Counted from the first letter of the stretch, positions 1-5,197 are shown. The stretch: DNA of 5,197 bases from Rubritepida sp. (GCA_007129145.1 SKWC01000052.1:1-5197), one strand, 5' to 3'. Program-made: numbers and translations. Notes: generated by a model from the sequence alone, not told the origin.

Positions 1-949
1 CCTCGGGCGGCACCGCGGCGGCGGCCAGCACGCCGCGGATCAGCGCCGCCTGCGCCGCGCCATCGGGCAGCGAGATGCCGTTGGTGCGCCCCGCCGCATT
101 GCTGCCCGTGCCCAGGATGACGCCGCGGATCGCATCGCCATCGGCCAGCGCGGCGGCGAGCGGCTTGAGGATCACCACCACCCCGCCCTCGGCGCGGACA
201 TAGCCGTCCGCACCCGCGCCGAAGGCCTGGCACCGGCCGCGCAGCCCTAGCATGCCGGCGCGCCAGAAGCCGCCGAAGGGATAGGGCGAGAGCAGCATGT
301 TCACGCCGCCCACAACCGCGGCGGGAATCCGCCCCGCGCGCAGCGCCTCGCAGGCTTCGTGCAGCGCCACCAGCGCCGAGGAACAGGCGGTGTCCAGCGT
401 CATCACCGGCCCGCGCAGGTCGAAGGCGTGGCCGATGCGGTTGGCGACGATGGACAGCGCGCCGCCGGTCATCATGTAGCGGTCGCCGCTGCCGGGGTCC
501 TCCTCGCGCAGCGTGGCGTAATCTGTGGTTGAGGCGCCGACATAGACGCCGATGGACCGGCCGCCCAGCAGTTCCTCGCGCCAGCCCGCATCCTCGAAGG
601 CGCGGCGGGTCAGTGTCAGCAGAAGGCGCTGCTGCGGGTCCATCTCCTCGGCCTCGCGCGGGGAGATGCCGAAGGCCGCTGCGTCGAAGCCCAGCGCGTC
701 GGGTATGATGCCGGCGCGGAAATGCGGCGCGTGGGCGGGCACGCCGGGGCGGGGGTGGAGGAAGCGGGCCTGGGTGAAGCGGTCCTGCGGGACCTCGGTG
801 ACGGCGTCGCGCCCTTCCAGCAGCAGCCGCGCGAAACCGGACAGGTCATCGGCGCCGGGCAGGCGGCATGCTGCACCCACCACCGCGATGTGCGGGGCGC
901 CGGCAGCGGCGAGGGCTTGATCCGTTGCCTGGCCCGCCCGTGCTGTCAA
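1..949 (-). CDS. Type I polyketide synthase, N-terminal ketosynthase domain (partial, 3' end outside window)
   Basis: This is the start of a multidomain polyketide synthase; only 316 residues of its beta-ketoacyl synthase (KS) domain are present. After a 19-residue leader come HIAVVGAACRLPGA (20-33), the ISPREAEEMDPQQRLLL signature (95-111), the nucleophile motif DTACSSALVAL with Cys189, the RCQAFGAGADGYVRAEGG block and the NGISLPDGAAQ block (290-300). In this family the KS catalyses decarboxylative Claisen condensation, using Cys plus two His. Both His motifs (HGTGT, NxGH) would lie just past the window edge, so catalytic completeness cannot be judged. The KS begins at once, with no room for a loading domain and little for a docking helix. 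That fits a first or stand-alone (iterative?) enzyme fed by another acyl source. The TTG start at 949 is chosen because GGAGGTG lies 5 nt upstream, the frame has a stop 18 codons upstream, and no ATG or GTG fits. It follows the glycosyltransferase in the same direction, probably in one operon. Confidence 0.93.
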   Translation of the reverse strand, partial: MTARAGQATDQALAAAGAPHIAVVGAACRLPGADDLSGFARLLLEGRDAVTEVPQDRFTQARFLHPRPGVPAHAPHFRAGIIPDALGFDAAAFGISPREAEEMDPQQRLLLTLTRRAFEDAGWREELLGGRSIGVYVGASTTDYATLREEDPGSGDRYMMTGGALSIVANRIGHAFDLRGPVMTLDTACSSALVALHEACEALRAGRIPAAVVGGVNMLLSPYPFGGFWRAGMLGLRGRCQAFGAGADGYVRAEGGVVVILKPLAAALADGDAIRGVILGTGSNAAGRTNGISLPDGAAQAALIRGVLAAAAVPPE

Positions 950-954
950 CGCTT

Positions 955-961
955 CACCTCC
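955..961 (-). promoter_or_regulatory. Ribosome binding site for the TTG start of the PKS
   Basis: The minus strand reads GGAGGTG, five bases before TTG at 949-947. This near-perfect anti-SD match decides the start codon, because no ATG or GTG lies in frame between the upstream stop and the conserved KS sequence. Confidence 0.75.
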
Positions 962-1042
962 AGGGTCCTTGCGCCAGCCGGCAGGTTGCCTGACCGCGGT
1001 TCATAGTAACGGATAGGGCCGCGTGGAAGCCCGTCCGGCGCC

Positions 1043-2314
1043 TCAGTGCTGCAGCGCGCCTGCCATCTGCCGCTGCTCCACCTGGGCGGGACGGGCTTGG
1101 CCGCAGATTCGCTCAAGGAAGCTTTCCACCCGCTGAAAATGACGCTCCCAGCAGGGCGGCTGCCAGCGGGAGAGGCGGCGCAGCTGCGCCTCGCGGCGGG
1201 CGCTGCCCGGCGCGGCGAGGGTGCGGATGGCTTCGGTCCAGGCCGCGGTTTCGAGCGGATGGTGGTATTCGGGCACCTCGCCGCCGACCTCGCGCGCGCT
1301 CGGGATGTCGGAGGAGATGACGGGCGTGCCGCTGGCGAGCGCCTCGGCCAGCGGGATGCCGAAACCCTCGGTGAAGCTGGGCGAGAGCAGCGCGGTGGCG
1401 CCGCGCATCAGCCGCGCCGTCTCGCGGTCGCAAAGCCGGCCGCGCTCCTCGACCCTGCCGTTGAAGTCGGTGCGGTCGAGCAGGCGGAACACCGCCTCGT
1501 TCTCCCATCCGCGGCGGCCGACGATGACCAGGCGCGGCGCTTGCTGCCAGCCCTGGGCGGCGAATTCGCGCCAGATCAGCAGGGGCAGCAGGTGGTTCTT
1601 GCGCGGCTCGATGGTGCCGAGCAGCAGGAAATAGGGGTCCTCGCCGGGGAAGCGGGAGGCGCCGAGCGGCGTGTCGGCGCGGGTGAGGTCGAGGCCAAGC
1701 CCCACGCCCTGCGCCGGCGGCGCCGCGAGCCCCTGGGCCTGCATCATCGCCTCATACTGCCGCGCGACATGCTCGGTGGGGGTGATGACGCCATCGGCCA
1801 GCGCCGAGATGACCTGCAGGCGCCGGGCGTGCTGTGTGGTCGAGAAGGGGCGGCAGTATTCCGGATGGGTCAGCGGTATCAGGTCGTGCAGCATGGGCAC
1901 GAAGCGCGCGCCCGCCTTCACCACCCGTTCGATTGCCCCGGGATGGTGCACGCCGCGGTGCGACAGCACGAGGAAGACGCTGTGCGGGTTGCGGGCCAGC
2001 GCCTGGGCAAGGGCGCGGCGGCCACCGCCCCACAGCCGCTGCGACACCGCCGCCGCCGCCATGGCGCGAAACCGCGCCAGCCCGCCTTCCTTGCCGGGGG
2101 CGACGACCGCCTCGGCCTCGATCAGCAGCGAGCGCGCGAGCCCGTCGGGCAGGGCGGCGAACCAGCCCCAGGGGGATTGCGCGACGAAGGTGACCTCGCC
2201 CGGCGGGCGCTTGCGCCAATGCCGCGCATGGGCGATCTCGACGCGGTCCACCCCGGTGGGCTGGCCATACCAGGCGAGGCCGAGCAGGCGGGAGATGTCG
2301 AGAACGATATGCAC
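1043..2314 (-). CDS. GT-B glycosyltransferase, family GT4
   Basis: This 423-residue protein is of normal length for a cytoplasmic or membrane-associated GT4 enzyme, which moves a sugar from an NDP-sugar to a lipid, glycan or small-molecule acceptor. The N-terminal acceptor domain opens with HIVLDISRLL and a PTGVDRVE motif (19-26), seen in a subgroup of surface-polysaccharide glycosyltransferases. MLHDLIPLTHPEY (141-153) is also typical. The C-terminal donor domain contains FLLLGTIEPRKNH (229-241, basic R238/K239), RLVIVGRRGW (261-270) and the E-x7-E motif from E316 (SFTEGFGIPLAEAL) to E324. No signal peptide or clear membrane segment is seen. The GTG start is chosen because TGA stands two codons upstream in frame and AGGGAG lies 9 nt before it. 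The gene leads a minus-strand unit with the PKS, so its acceptor may be a polyketide or lipid, or the two may simply be neighbours in a surface-polymer locus. Donor and acceptor cannot be read from the sequence. Confidence 0.93.
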   Translation of the reverse strand: MHIVLDISRLLGLAWYGQPTGVDRVEIAHARHWRKRPPGEVTFVAQSPWGWFAALPDGLARSLLIEAEAVVAPGKEGGLARFRAMAAAAVSQRLWGGGRRALAQALARNPHSVFLVLSHRGVHHPGAIERVVKAGARFVPMLHDLIPLTHPEYCRPFSTTQHARRLQVISALADGVITPTEHVARQYEAMMQAQGLAAPPAQGVGLGLDLTRADTPLGASRFPGEDPYFLLLGTIEPRKNHLLPLLIWREFAAQGWQQAPRLVIVGRRGWENEAVFRLLDRTDFNGRVEERGRLCDRETARLMRGATALLSPSFTEGFGIPLAEALASGTPVISSDIPSAREVGGEVPEYHHPLETAAWTEAIRTLAAPGSARREAQLRRLSRWQPPCWERHFQRVESFLERICGQARPAQVEQRQMAGALQH

Positions 2315-2407
2315 CGAGTGTCACTCCCTGCGAGCCCGGCCTGGACCACCGCCGACCGACGGGCCGCAAAATCGCCCAGACGCTGTATTTCGCCAAGCAA
2401 TCGTAAG

Positions 2408-2437
2408 TTTAAACCGGCATGGATAACGAAAATTCAA
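2408..2437 (-). promoter_or_regulatory. Candidate sigma70-like promoter for the GT/PKS unit
   Basis: The minus strand has TTGAAT (2437-2432, 4/6 to TTGACA), an 18-nt spacer, and TTTAAA (2413-2408, 4/6 to TATAAT). Transcription would begin near 2400, leaving a 5' leader of about 87 nt before GTG at 2314. It is a match by eye only. Confidence 0.35.
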
Positions 2438-2442
2438 TTTTT

Positions 2443-2471
2443 TTGGAGACGCGTTAACATTTTGCTACCAT
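2443..2471 (+). promoter_or_regulatory. Candidate promoter for the thioesterase/amidohydrolase pair
   Basis: TTGGAG (2443-2448, 3/6 to TTGACA) is followed by a 17-nt spacer and TACCAT (2466-2471, 4/6 to TATAAT). Initiation near 2478 would give a very short leader that still holds the AGGAGG ribosome site. The -35 element is weak, so an activator or another sigma factor is possible. Confidence 0.3.
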
Positions 2472-2483
2472 CGCGTCCCAGTC

Positions 2484-2489
2484 AGGAGG
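2484..2489 (+). promoter_or_regulatory. Ribosome binding site deciding the GTG start at 2500
   Basis: AGGAGG is a full SD sequence 10 nt before GTG at 2500. An ATG at 2492 is only 2 nt from the SD and opens a three-codon frame that stops at 2501-2503, so the GTG is the real gene start. Confidence 0.65.
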
Positions 2490-2499
2490 AAATGCAACC

Positions 2500-2931
2500 G
2501 TGAGTATATGGAGGCAGCCCACCACCATTGCCGAGATCACCGCCCGCGCCGCGGGGACGGTGAATGGCCATCTGGGGGTGCGCGTGACAGAGATCGGGCC
2601 CGACTACATCGAGGGAGAGATGCCCGTGGATGAGCGCCACATCCAGCCCTTCGGCGTGATCCATGGCGGCGTGTCGGTCGTGCTTGCCGAAACCTTGGGC
2701 AGCCTTGCCTCGCTGATGGCCTGCGCTCCGGGCTTCACCGCCGTCGGCCAGGAGATCAACGCGAGCCATCTGCGCCCCGTCCCGAAGGGCGAGGTGGTGC
2801 GCGGCCGCTGCACCCCCGTCCGGCTGGGCCGCACCGCCCATGTGTGGAACATCGAGCTGCGCCGCGCCGATGGGCATCTTTCTTGCGTGGCGCGCCTGAC
2901 AACTTCCGTCTTCGAGGTCCGCAAATCATGA
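2500..2931 (+). CDS. Hotdog-fold acyl-CoA thioesterase, PaaI/YdiI (MenI-like) subfamily
   Basis: The 143-residue protein is the usual length of a single-domain PaaI-type thioesterase, a cytosolic oligomer that hydrolyses acyl- or aroyl-CoA to free acid and CoA. It resembles Escherichia coli YdiI (MenI) along its whole length as I recall that sequence: an N-terminal IW residue pair, MPVDERHIQPFGVIHGG (41-57), SVVLAETLGS (59-68), GQEINASHLRPV and VWNIELRRADGHLSC. Q49, H55, G56 and the probable catalytic E64 are all present. In menaquinone producers this family acts on 1,4-dihydroxy-2-naphthoyl-CoA. Elsewhere members are promiscuous, and no menaquinone gene is visible here, so the substrate is open and no gene symbol is given. 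The GTG start is supported by AGGAGG and by the match to the YdiI N terminus. Its TGA overlaps the ATG of the amidohydrolase (ATGA, 2928-2931), implying translational coupling and perhaps a shared pathway. Confidence 0.92.
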   Translation: MSIWRQPTTIAEITARAAGTVNGHLGVRVTEIGPDYIEGEMPVDERHIQPFGVIHGGVSVVLAETLGSLASLMACAPGFTAVGQEINASHLRPVPKGEVVRGRCTPVRLGRTAHVWNIELRRADGHLSCVARLTTSVFEVRKS

Positions 2932-3926
2932 GCAAACCCGTCATCGCGCTGATCGGCACCGGGGGCACCATCTCCTCCCTCGGCGAGGATCCCTTCGACA
3001 TCATCGACTACGGCCGGCACGGCCGGATCATGGATGCCGAGGCGATCCTGGAATACTGGCCGCAGGTGCGGATGGTCGCCGATGTGCGGCCGGTGAAGTT
3101 CGCGGCCCTCCCCTCCACCGCGATCGGCCCGTCCAACTGGCTCGACCTGGTGCGCGCGTGCCACACGGCGGCGGCCGAGATCCCGGATCTCGCGGGGATC
3201 GTGGTCACGCATGGCACCGCCTCGCTGGAGGAGACCGCCTATTTCCTGTCGCTGACGGTGAAGCTCGACATCCCCGTGGTGGTGGTGGGCGCGCAGCGGC
3301 CTTCCTCGGCGCTGTCCTCGGATGCGGGGATGAACCTCGCCAATGCCTGCCGCGTGGCGGGCGACCCCGGCGCGCGGGGCCTGGGCACGCTGGTGCTGCT
3401 GAACGACGAGATCCACGCCGCGCGCGAGGTGACCAAGACCAGCACCGCCAGGCTGCAGACCTTCCGCAGCCCGGATTTCGGCTGCCTGGGCCATGCCGAT
3501 GCCGACAAGATCGCCTGGTATCGCAAGCCGCTGCGCCCGGTGGGCAAGGCGACCGGGTTCGACGTGGCGGGGCTTGAGACGCTGCCGCGGGTGGACATCG
3601 TCTATTGCTATGCCGGGGCGGATGGCACGGCGGCCGATGCCTTCGTGCAGGCGGGCGCGCAGGGGCTGGTGTCGGCGGGCTTCGCGCCCTCCTTCGTGAC
3701 ACCCGCCCTGGCCGAGACGCTGACCCGGCTGATCGCCGCCGGCACGCCGGTCGCGGCCAGCACGCGCGCGGGCTCGGGGCGGATGTTCTACACCACCCGC
3801 ATGCGCGTGCCTGGCTTCGTGAACGCGGACAACCTCAACCCGCAGAAGGCGCGGGTGCTGCTGATGCTGGGGCTCACCCGCAGCCGCGAAACCGCGGCGC
3901 TGAACGAGATCTTCGCGACCTACTGA
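2928..3926 (+). CDS. Asparaginase/glutaminase-superfamily amidohydrolase with altered substrate pocket
   Basis: This 332-residue protein has the standard length and both domains of the L-asparaginase family (PF00710), which deamidates amides through a threonine nucleophile. ALIGTGGTISS (7-17) supplies nucleophile T14, with Y28 as the likely triad tyrosine. VVTHGTASLEETAYFL (92-107) supplies the second catalytic T97. VTKTST holds K170, matching the catalytic Lys. VVGAQRPSS (119-127) and the C-terminal STRAGSGRMFYTTR region are also typical. Two departures matter: the invariant Asp after the second Thr (D90 in E. coli AnsB, which binds the substrate amino group) is A98, and the usual S-Q pair of loop 58-59 is S63-T64. 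The enzyme may therefore act on another amide or lactam. There is no signal peptide, so it is cytosolic. The start at 2928 is preferred over an upstream in-frame ATG at 2844 because GAGGT lies 9 nt before it, the family motif begins there, and it overlaps the thioesterase stop. Confidence 0.9.
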   Translation: MSKPVIALIGTGGTISSLGEDPFDIIDYGRHGRIMDAEAILEYWPQVRMVADVRPVKFAALPSTAIGPSNWLDLVRACHTAAAEIPDLAGIVVTHGTASLEETAYFLSLTVKLDIPVVVVGAQRPSSALSSDAGMNLANACRVAGDPGARGLGTLVLLNDEIHAAREVTKTSTARLQTFRSPDFGCLGHADADKIAWYRKPLRPVGKATGFDVAGLETLPRVDIVYCYAGADGTAADAFVQAGAQGLVSAGFAPSFVTPALAETLTRLIAAGTPVAASTRAGSGRMFYTTRMRVPGFVNADNLNPQKARVLLMLGLTRSRETAALNEIFATY

Positions 3927-4321
3927 AGCCGCGCGAAGCCCGCGCGCCAGTCATCTGGCAGGGGCGCGGGCCGGCGCGTGGCGCGGTCCACGAAGACCAG
4001 CACGCTCTCGGCGGTGGCGAAGCAGGCGCCATCCTTGAACAGCGCCTGGGTGACAGTGACGGAGGTGTTGCCCAGCCGGGCCACCGCCGTACCGATGCGC
4101 ACCTGGCCGGGGTAGTGCACCTCGGCCAGGTATTCGAGCGTGACCTTGCGCAGCGCGGCCGAGTAGCCGCGCCCATGCGGCAGGCCGCAGACGGCGAAGA
4201 TGATGTCGCCGCGGCCCGCCTCGCACAACGCCGCGATGGAGGCGTTGTTCACATGACCGTTGAAGTCGGTGTCCTGGATGCGGAGCTTCTCCTCCGTCCA
4301 GAAGGGAAAGTCAGATCGCAC
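3920..4321 (-). CDS. YbgC/4HBT-like hotdog acyl-CoA thioesterase
   Basis: This 133-residue protein fits the single-domain 4-hydroxybenzoyl-CoA/YbgC thioesterase class, which cleaves acyl-CoA thioesters in the cytosol. The signature is IQDTDFNGHVNNASIAAL (15-32). D19 aligns with the catalytic Asp of YbgC, followed by H23 and the NN pair, then CEAGRGD on the long central helix. The strands KVTLEYLAEVHYPGQVRIGT and TVTQALFKDGACFATAESVLVFVD complete the fold. The start is taken as GTG at 4321, just before the conserved FPFWTEEKLRI stretch. A longer in-frame ATG at 4402 would add 27 low-complexity residues lying inside the lipoprotein gene. The GTG has no clear SD and overlaps the lipoprotein 3' end by 11 nt, so translation is probably coupled. 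At its other end the TAG lies inside the last codons of the convergent amidohydrolase. Substrate unknown. Confidence 0.87.
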   Translation of the reverse strand: MRSDFPFWTEEKLRIQDTDFNGHVNNASIAALCEAGRGDIIFAVCGLPHGRGYSAALRKVTLEYLAEVHYPGQVRIGTAVARLGNTSVTVTQALFKDGACFATAESVLVFVDRATRRPAPLPDDWRAGFARLQ

Positions 4322-4706
4322 GCAGGCCGTTGTTGAAGGCGTTGATCTGACGCACCCGGCAGATGTCCACCCCGCGCATCTGGTAGATGCGGCCATTCGC
4401 ATAGGTGACCCGGAAGTCGTAGCGGTCGGCGTTGGCGGCGCGGAAGGTGATGGACTGGCCCGGGCGCAGCACCCGCCGACCCAGCTGGTCCACGCCCCAG
4501 TCGTTGCGGCGAACGCTGCTGAACTGGATGCGGGTGATGGTGCTGCCGGAGTTGTTCAAGAAGCGGAACCGGGTGTCGCAGGCCTGCTGCACCATCGGCC
4601 GCTGCATCGGGGCGGCGACCACCGGGCCCACCATCTGCTGCTGCGGGGTGCAGGCGCCCAAAATCACGGCGCCTAGGACGGCGGCGAGAGCGGCCAGTTT
4701 CTTCAT
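4311..4706 (-). CDS. Small predicted lipoprotein with a conserved WG-D / C-terminal Cys domain, function unknown
   Basis: The 131-residue protein begins with a lipoprotein signal: MKK, a hydrophobic Ala/Leu/Val core (4-18) and the lipobox LGAC (16-19), so Cys19 should be lipidated and the protein tethered to a membrane. The second residue after Cys is Pro, not Asp, so outer-membrane sorting is likely if the usual Lol rule applies. A Gln/Pro/Val-rich linker (20-42) precedes a compact beta-rich domain: CDTRFRFLNNSGSTITRIQFS, NDWGVDQLG, VLRPGQSITF, YDFRVTYANGR and GVDICRV. This pattern, with WG-D-Lg, L-pG and a final D-x-C, recalls small exported proteins of Alphaproteobacteria with no known function. 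Two Cys in the domain could form a disulfide. AGAGGA stands 8 nt before the ATG. The gene lies 95 nt downstream of the RraA-like gene and overlaps the hotdog thioesterase by 11 nt. Confidence 0.87.
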   Translation of the reverse strand: MKKLAALAAVLGAVILGACTPQQQMVGPVVAAPMQRPMVQQACDTRFRFLNNSGSTITRIQFSSVRRNDWGVDQLGRRVLRPGQSITFRAANADRYDFRVTYANGRIYQMRGVDICRVRQINAFNNGLRAI

Positions 4707-4733
4707 CGGATCATTCCTCTGCGAACACTGTTT

Positions 4734-4778
4734 CGCAGGGTAACCATGCGAGCGGTTGACACAAGGCTAAACCCTGCG
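4734..4778. repeat. Inverted repeat upstream of the lipoprotein gene
   Basis: CGCAGGGT (4734-4741) and ACCCTGCG (4771-4778) are perfect 8-nt inverted arms around a 29-nt spacer. They lie in the 95-nt gap between the RraA-like stop and the lipoprotein start. The left arm ends 28 nt before the ATG at 4706, read on the minus strand. It could be an operator pair or a weak long-loop hairpin. There is no adjacent T-run, so it is not a typical intrinsic terminator. Confidence 0.3.
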
Positions 4779-4801
4779 CCATCCGCCCGCATTCCATGCC
4801 C

Positions 4802-5197
4802 TCAGGCCCGGCCCGCCGCCTTGTCCGCCTCGTAGCGCGCCTTGTTCTCGGCGTTTGCGGGATACAGCCCGGGCAGGGCGTGGCCGGCCTCGACCTGCTT
4901 CACGATCCAGGCCTCCATGCGCTCCTGCTCGATGGACTGGGTGGTGACCTCGTCCAGGATGGCCTGCGGGATCAGCACGCAGCCATCGGCGTCGGCCACG
5001 ATCACATCGCCCGGGAACACCGCCACGCCGCCGCAGCCGATGGGCTGCTGCCAGTTCACGAAGGTGAGTGCGGCGACCGAGGGCGGGGCCGCGCCGCCGG
5101 CGCACCACACGGGCAGGCCGGTCGCGTTCACCCCGGCCACGTCGCGCACCGCGCCGTCGGTCACCAGGGCGGTGATGCCGCGCTTGACCAGCCGCGC
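4802..5197 (-). CDS. RraA-family / HMG-aldolase-like protein (C-terminal 131 residues, 5' end outside window)
   Basis: This is the C-terminal part of a protein of the RraA/4-hydroxy-4-methyl-2-oxoglutarate aldolase fold (PF03737). Visible landmarks are the strand GITALVTDGAVRDVAG (7-22 of the fragment) with the characteristic Arg18-Asp19 pair, GLPVW, CGGVAVFPGDVIVADADGCVLIP, and a long charged C-terminal extension ending ALPGLYPANAENKARYEADKAAG. In true aldolases the RD pair binds substrate and divalent metal, together with an Asp 21 residues earlier. That position falls just outside the window, so aldolase versus RNase-E-regulator-like or other roles cannot be separated. The long tail matches the longer RraA-like proteins often near sugar-acid or aromatic-acid catabolism genes, rather than the short E. 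coli RraA. Roughly 90-100 N-terminal residues are missing. The frame stays open to base 5197; a GTG at 5164 lies inside the conserved strand and is not the start. Confidence 0.88.
   Translation of the reverse strand, partial: ARLVKRGITALVTDGAVRDVAGVNATGLPVWCAGGAAPPSVAALTFVNWQQPIGCGGVAVFPGDVIVADADGCVLIPQAILDEVTTQSIEQERMEAWIVKQVEAGHALPGLYPANAENKARYEADKAAGRA

Larger units (their letters stand above)
2315..2499. promoter_or_regulatory. AT-rich divergent promoter region between the GT/PKS and thioesterase/amidohydrolase units
   Basis: This intergenic segment separates two divergent GTG-started genes. Its middle (about 2395-2470) is strikingly AT-rich for this genome and includes a run of seven or more T's, the palindrome GTTTAAAC (2407-2414) and GTTAAC (2453-2458). 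Such drops in G+C usually mark promoters. The GT-proximal part (2315-2390) is again GC-rich and would form a leader of about 85 nt. No convincing riboswitch or terminator was recognised. Confidence 0.6.

Noticed and set aside
616..876. An 86-codon minus-strand frame inside the PKS region
   Set aside because: The adjacent minus frame gives an uninterrupted KS domain with the catalytic DTACSS motif; this one is a shadow.
1671..2426. A second long plus-strand frame (251 codons) across the glycosyltransferase
   Set aside because: Ser/Arg/Pro-rich low-complexity translation with no family features; a shadow of the real gene.
1046..2503. A 485-codon open frame on the plus strand opposite the glycosyltransferase
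   Set aside because: It is antisense to a gene with clear GT4 motifs, shows no recognisable domain, is Arg/Gly/Ala-rich, and is expected from high third-position G+C. It also runs through the AT-rich promoter region.
2844..2927. 28-residue N-terminal extension of the amidohydrolase from ATG at 2844
   Set aside because: It overlaps the thioesterase coding sequence, adds Arg-rich residues unlike a signal peptide, and a better SD-backed ATG exists at 2928 right before the family motif.
2604..3494. A 296-codon minus-strand frame opposite the thioesterase and amidohydrolase
   Set aside because: It spans the junction of two well-supported plus-strand genes and encodes His/Arg/Gly-rich sequence with no recognisable motif.
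3605..4336. A 243-codon plus-strand frame across the convergent junction
   Set aside because: It covers the 3' ends of two real genes in other frames and has an Ala/Gly/Arg-rich composition without motifs.
4756..4761. A perfect TTGACA on the plus strand in the gap before the lipoprotein
   Set aside because: No acceptable -10 follows at 16-18 nt (CCATCC region), and there is no plus-strand gene downstream in the window.

Overview
The window is about 70% G+C. Most codons end in G or C, and four of the six genes whose starts are visible begin with GTG or TTG. Together with the protein types (a YdiI/MenI-like hotdog thioesterase, a small WG-D lipoprotein and an RraA-family protein with a long tail), this suggests an alphaproteobacterium, perhaps Acetobacteraceae/Rhodospirillales such as Roseomonas. 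That placement is inference from composition and family resemblance only.

Left third (1-2314, minus strand): a GT4-type glycosyltransferase (1043-2314) is followed, 93 nt after its stop, by the start of a large type I polyketide synthase. Only 316 residues of its N-terminal ketosynthase lie in the window (1-949). It starts at a TTG codon behind a strong Shine-Dalgarno sequence. The two probably form one transcription unit that makes or decorates a polyketide- or lipid-derived glycoside or surface polymer. The product cannot be told from this window.

Centre (2315-3926): an AT-rich divergent promoter region of about 185 nt separates the GT/PKS unit from a plus-strand pair. The pair is a YdiI/MenI-like acyl-CoA thioesterase and an asparaginase-superfamily amidohydrolase, coupled by an ATGA stop/start overlap. 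The amidohydrolase keeps the catalytic threonines and lysine, but the normally invariant Asp after the second Thr is Ala, so it may not be a true asparaginase.

Right third (3920-5197, minus strand): in transcription order there is the C-terminal part of an RraA/HMG-aldolase-like protein, a small predicted lipoprotein, and a YbgC-like hotdog thioesterase. The thioesterase start overlaps the lipoprotein stop by 11 nt. Its 3' end overlaps the 3' end of the amidohydrolase by 7 nt, tail to tail. No RNA gene, CRISPR array, insertion sequence or clear intrinsic terminator was seen. The most unusual observations are the altered amidohydrolase active site and the incomplete PKS/GT unit. Nothing here amounts to a demonstrated new system.
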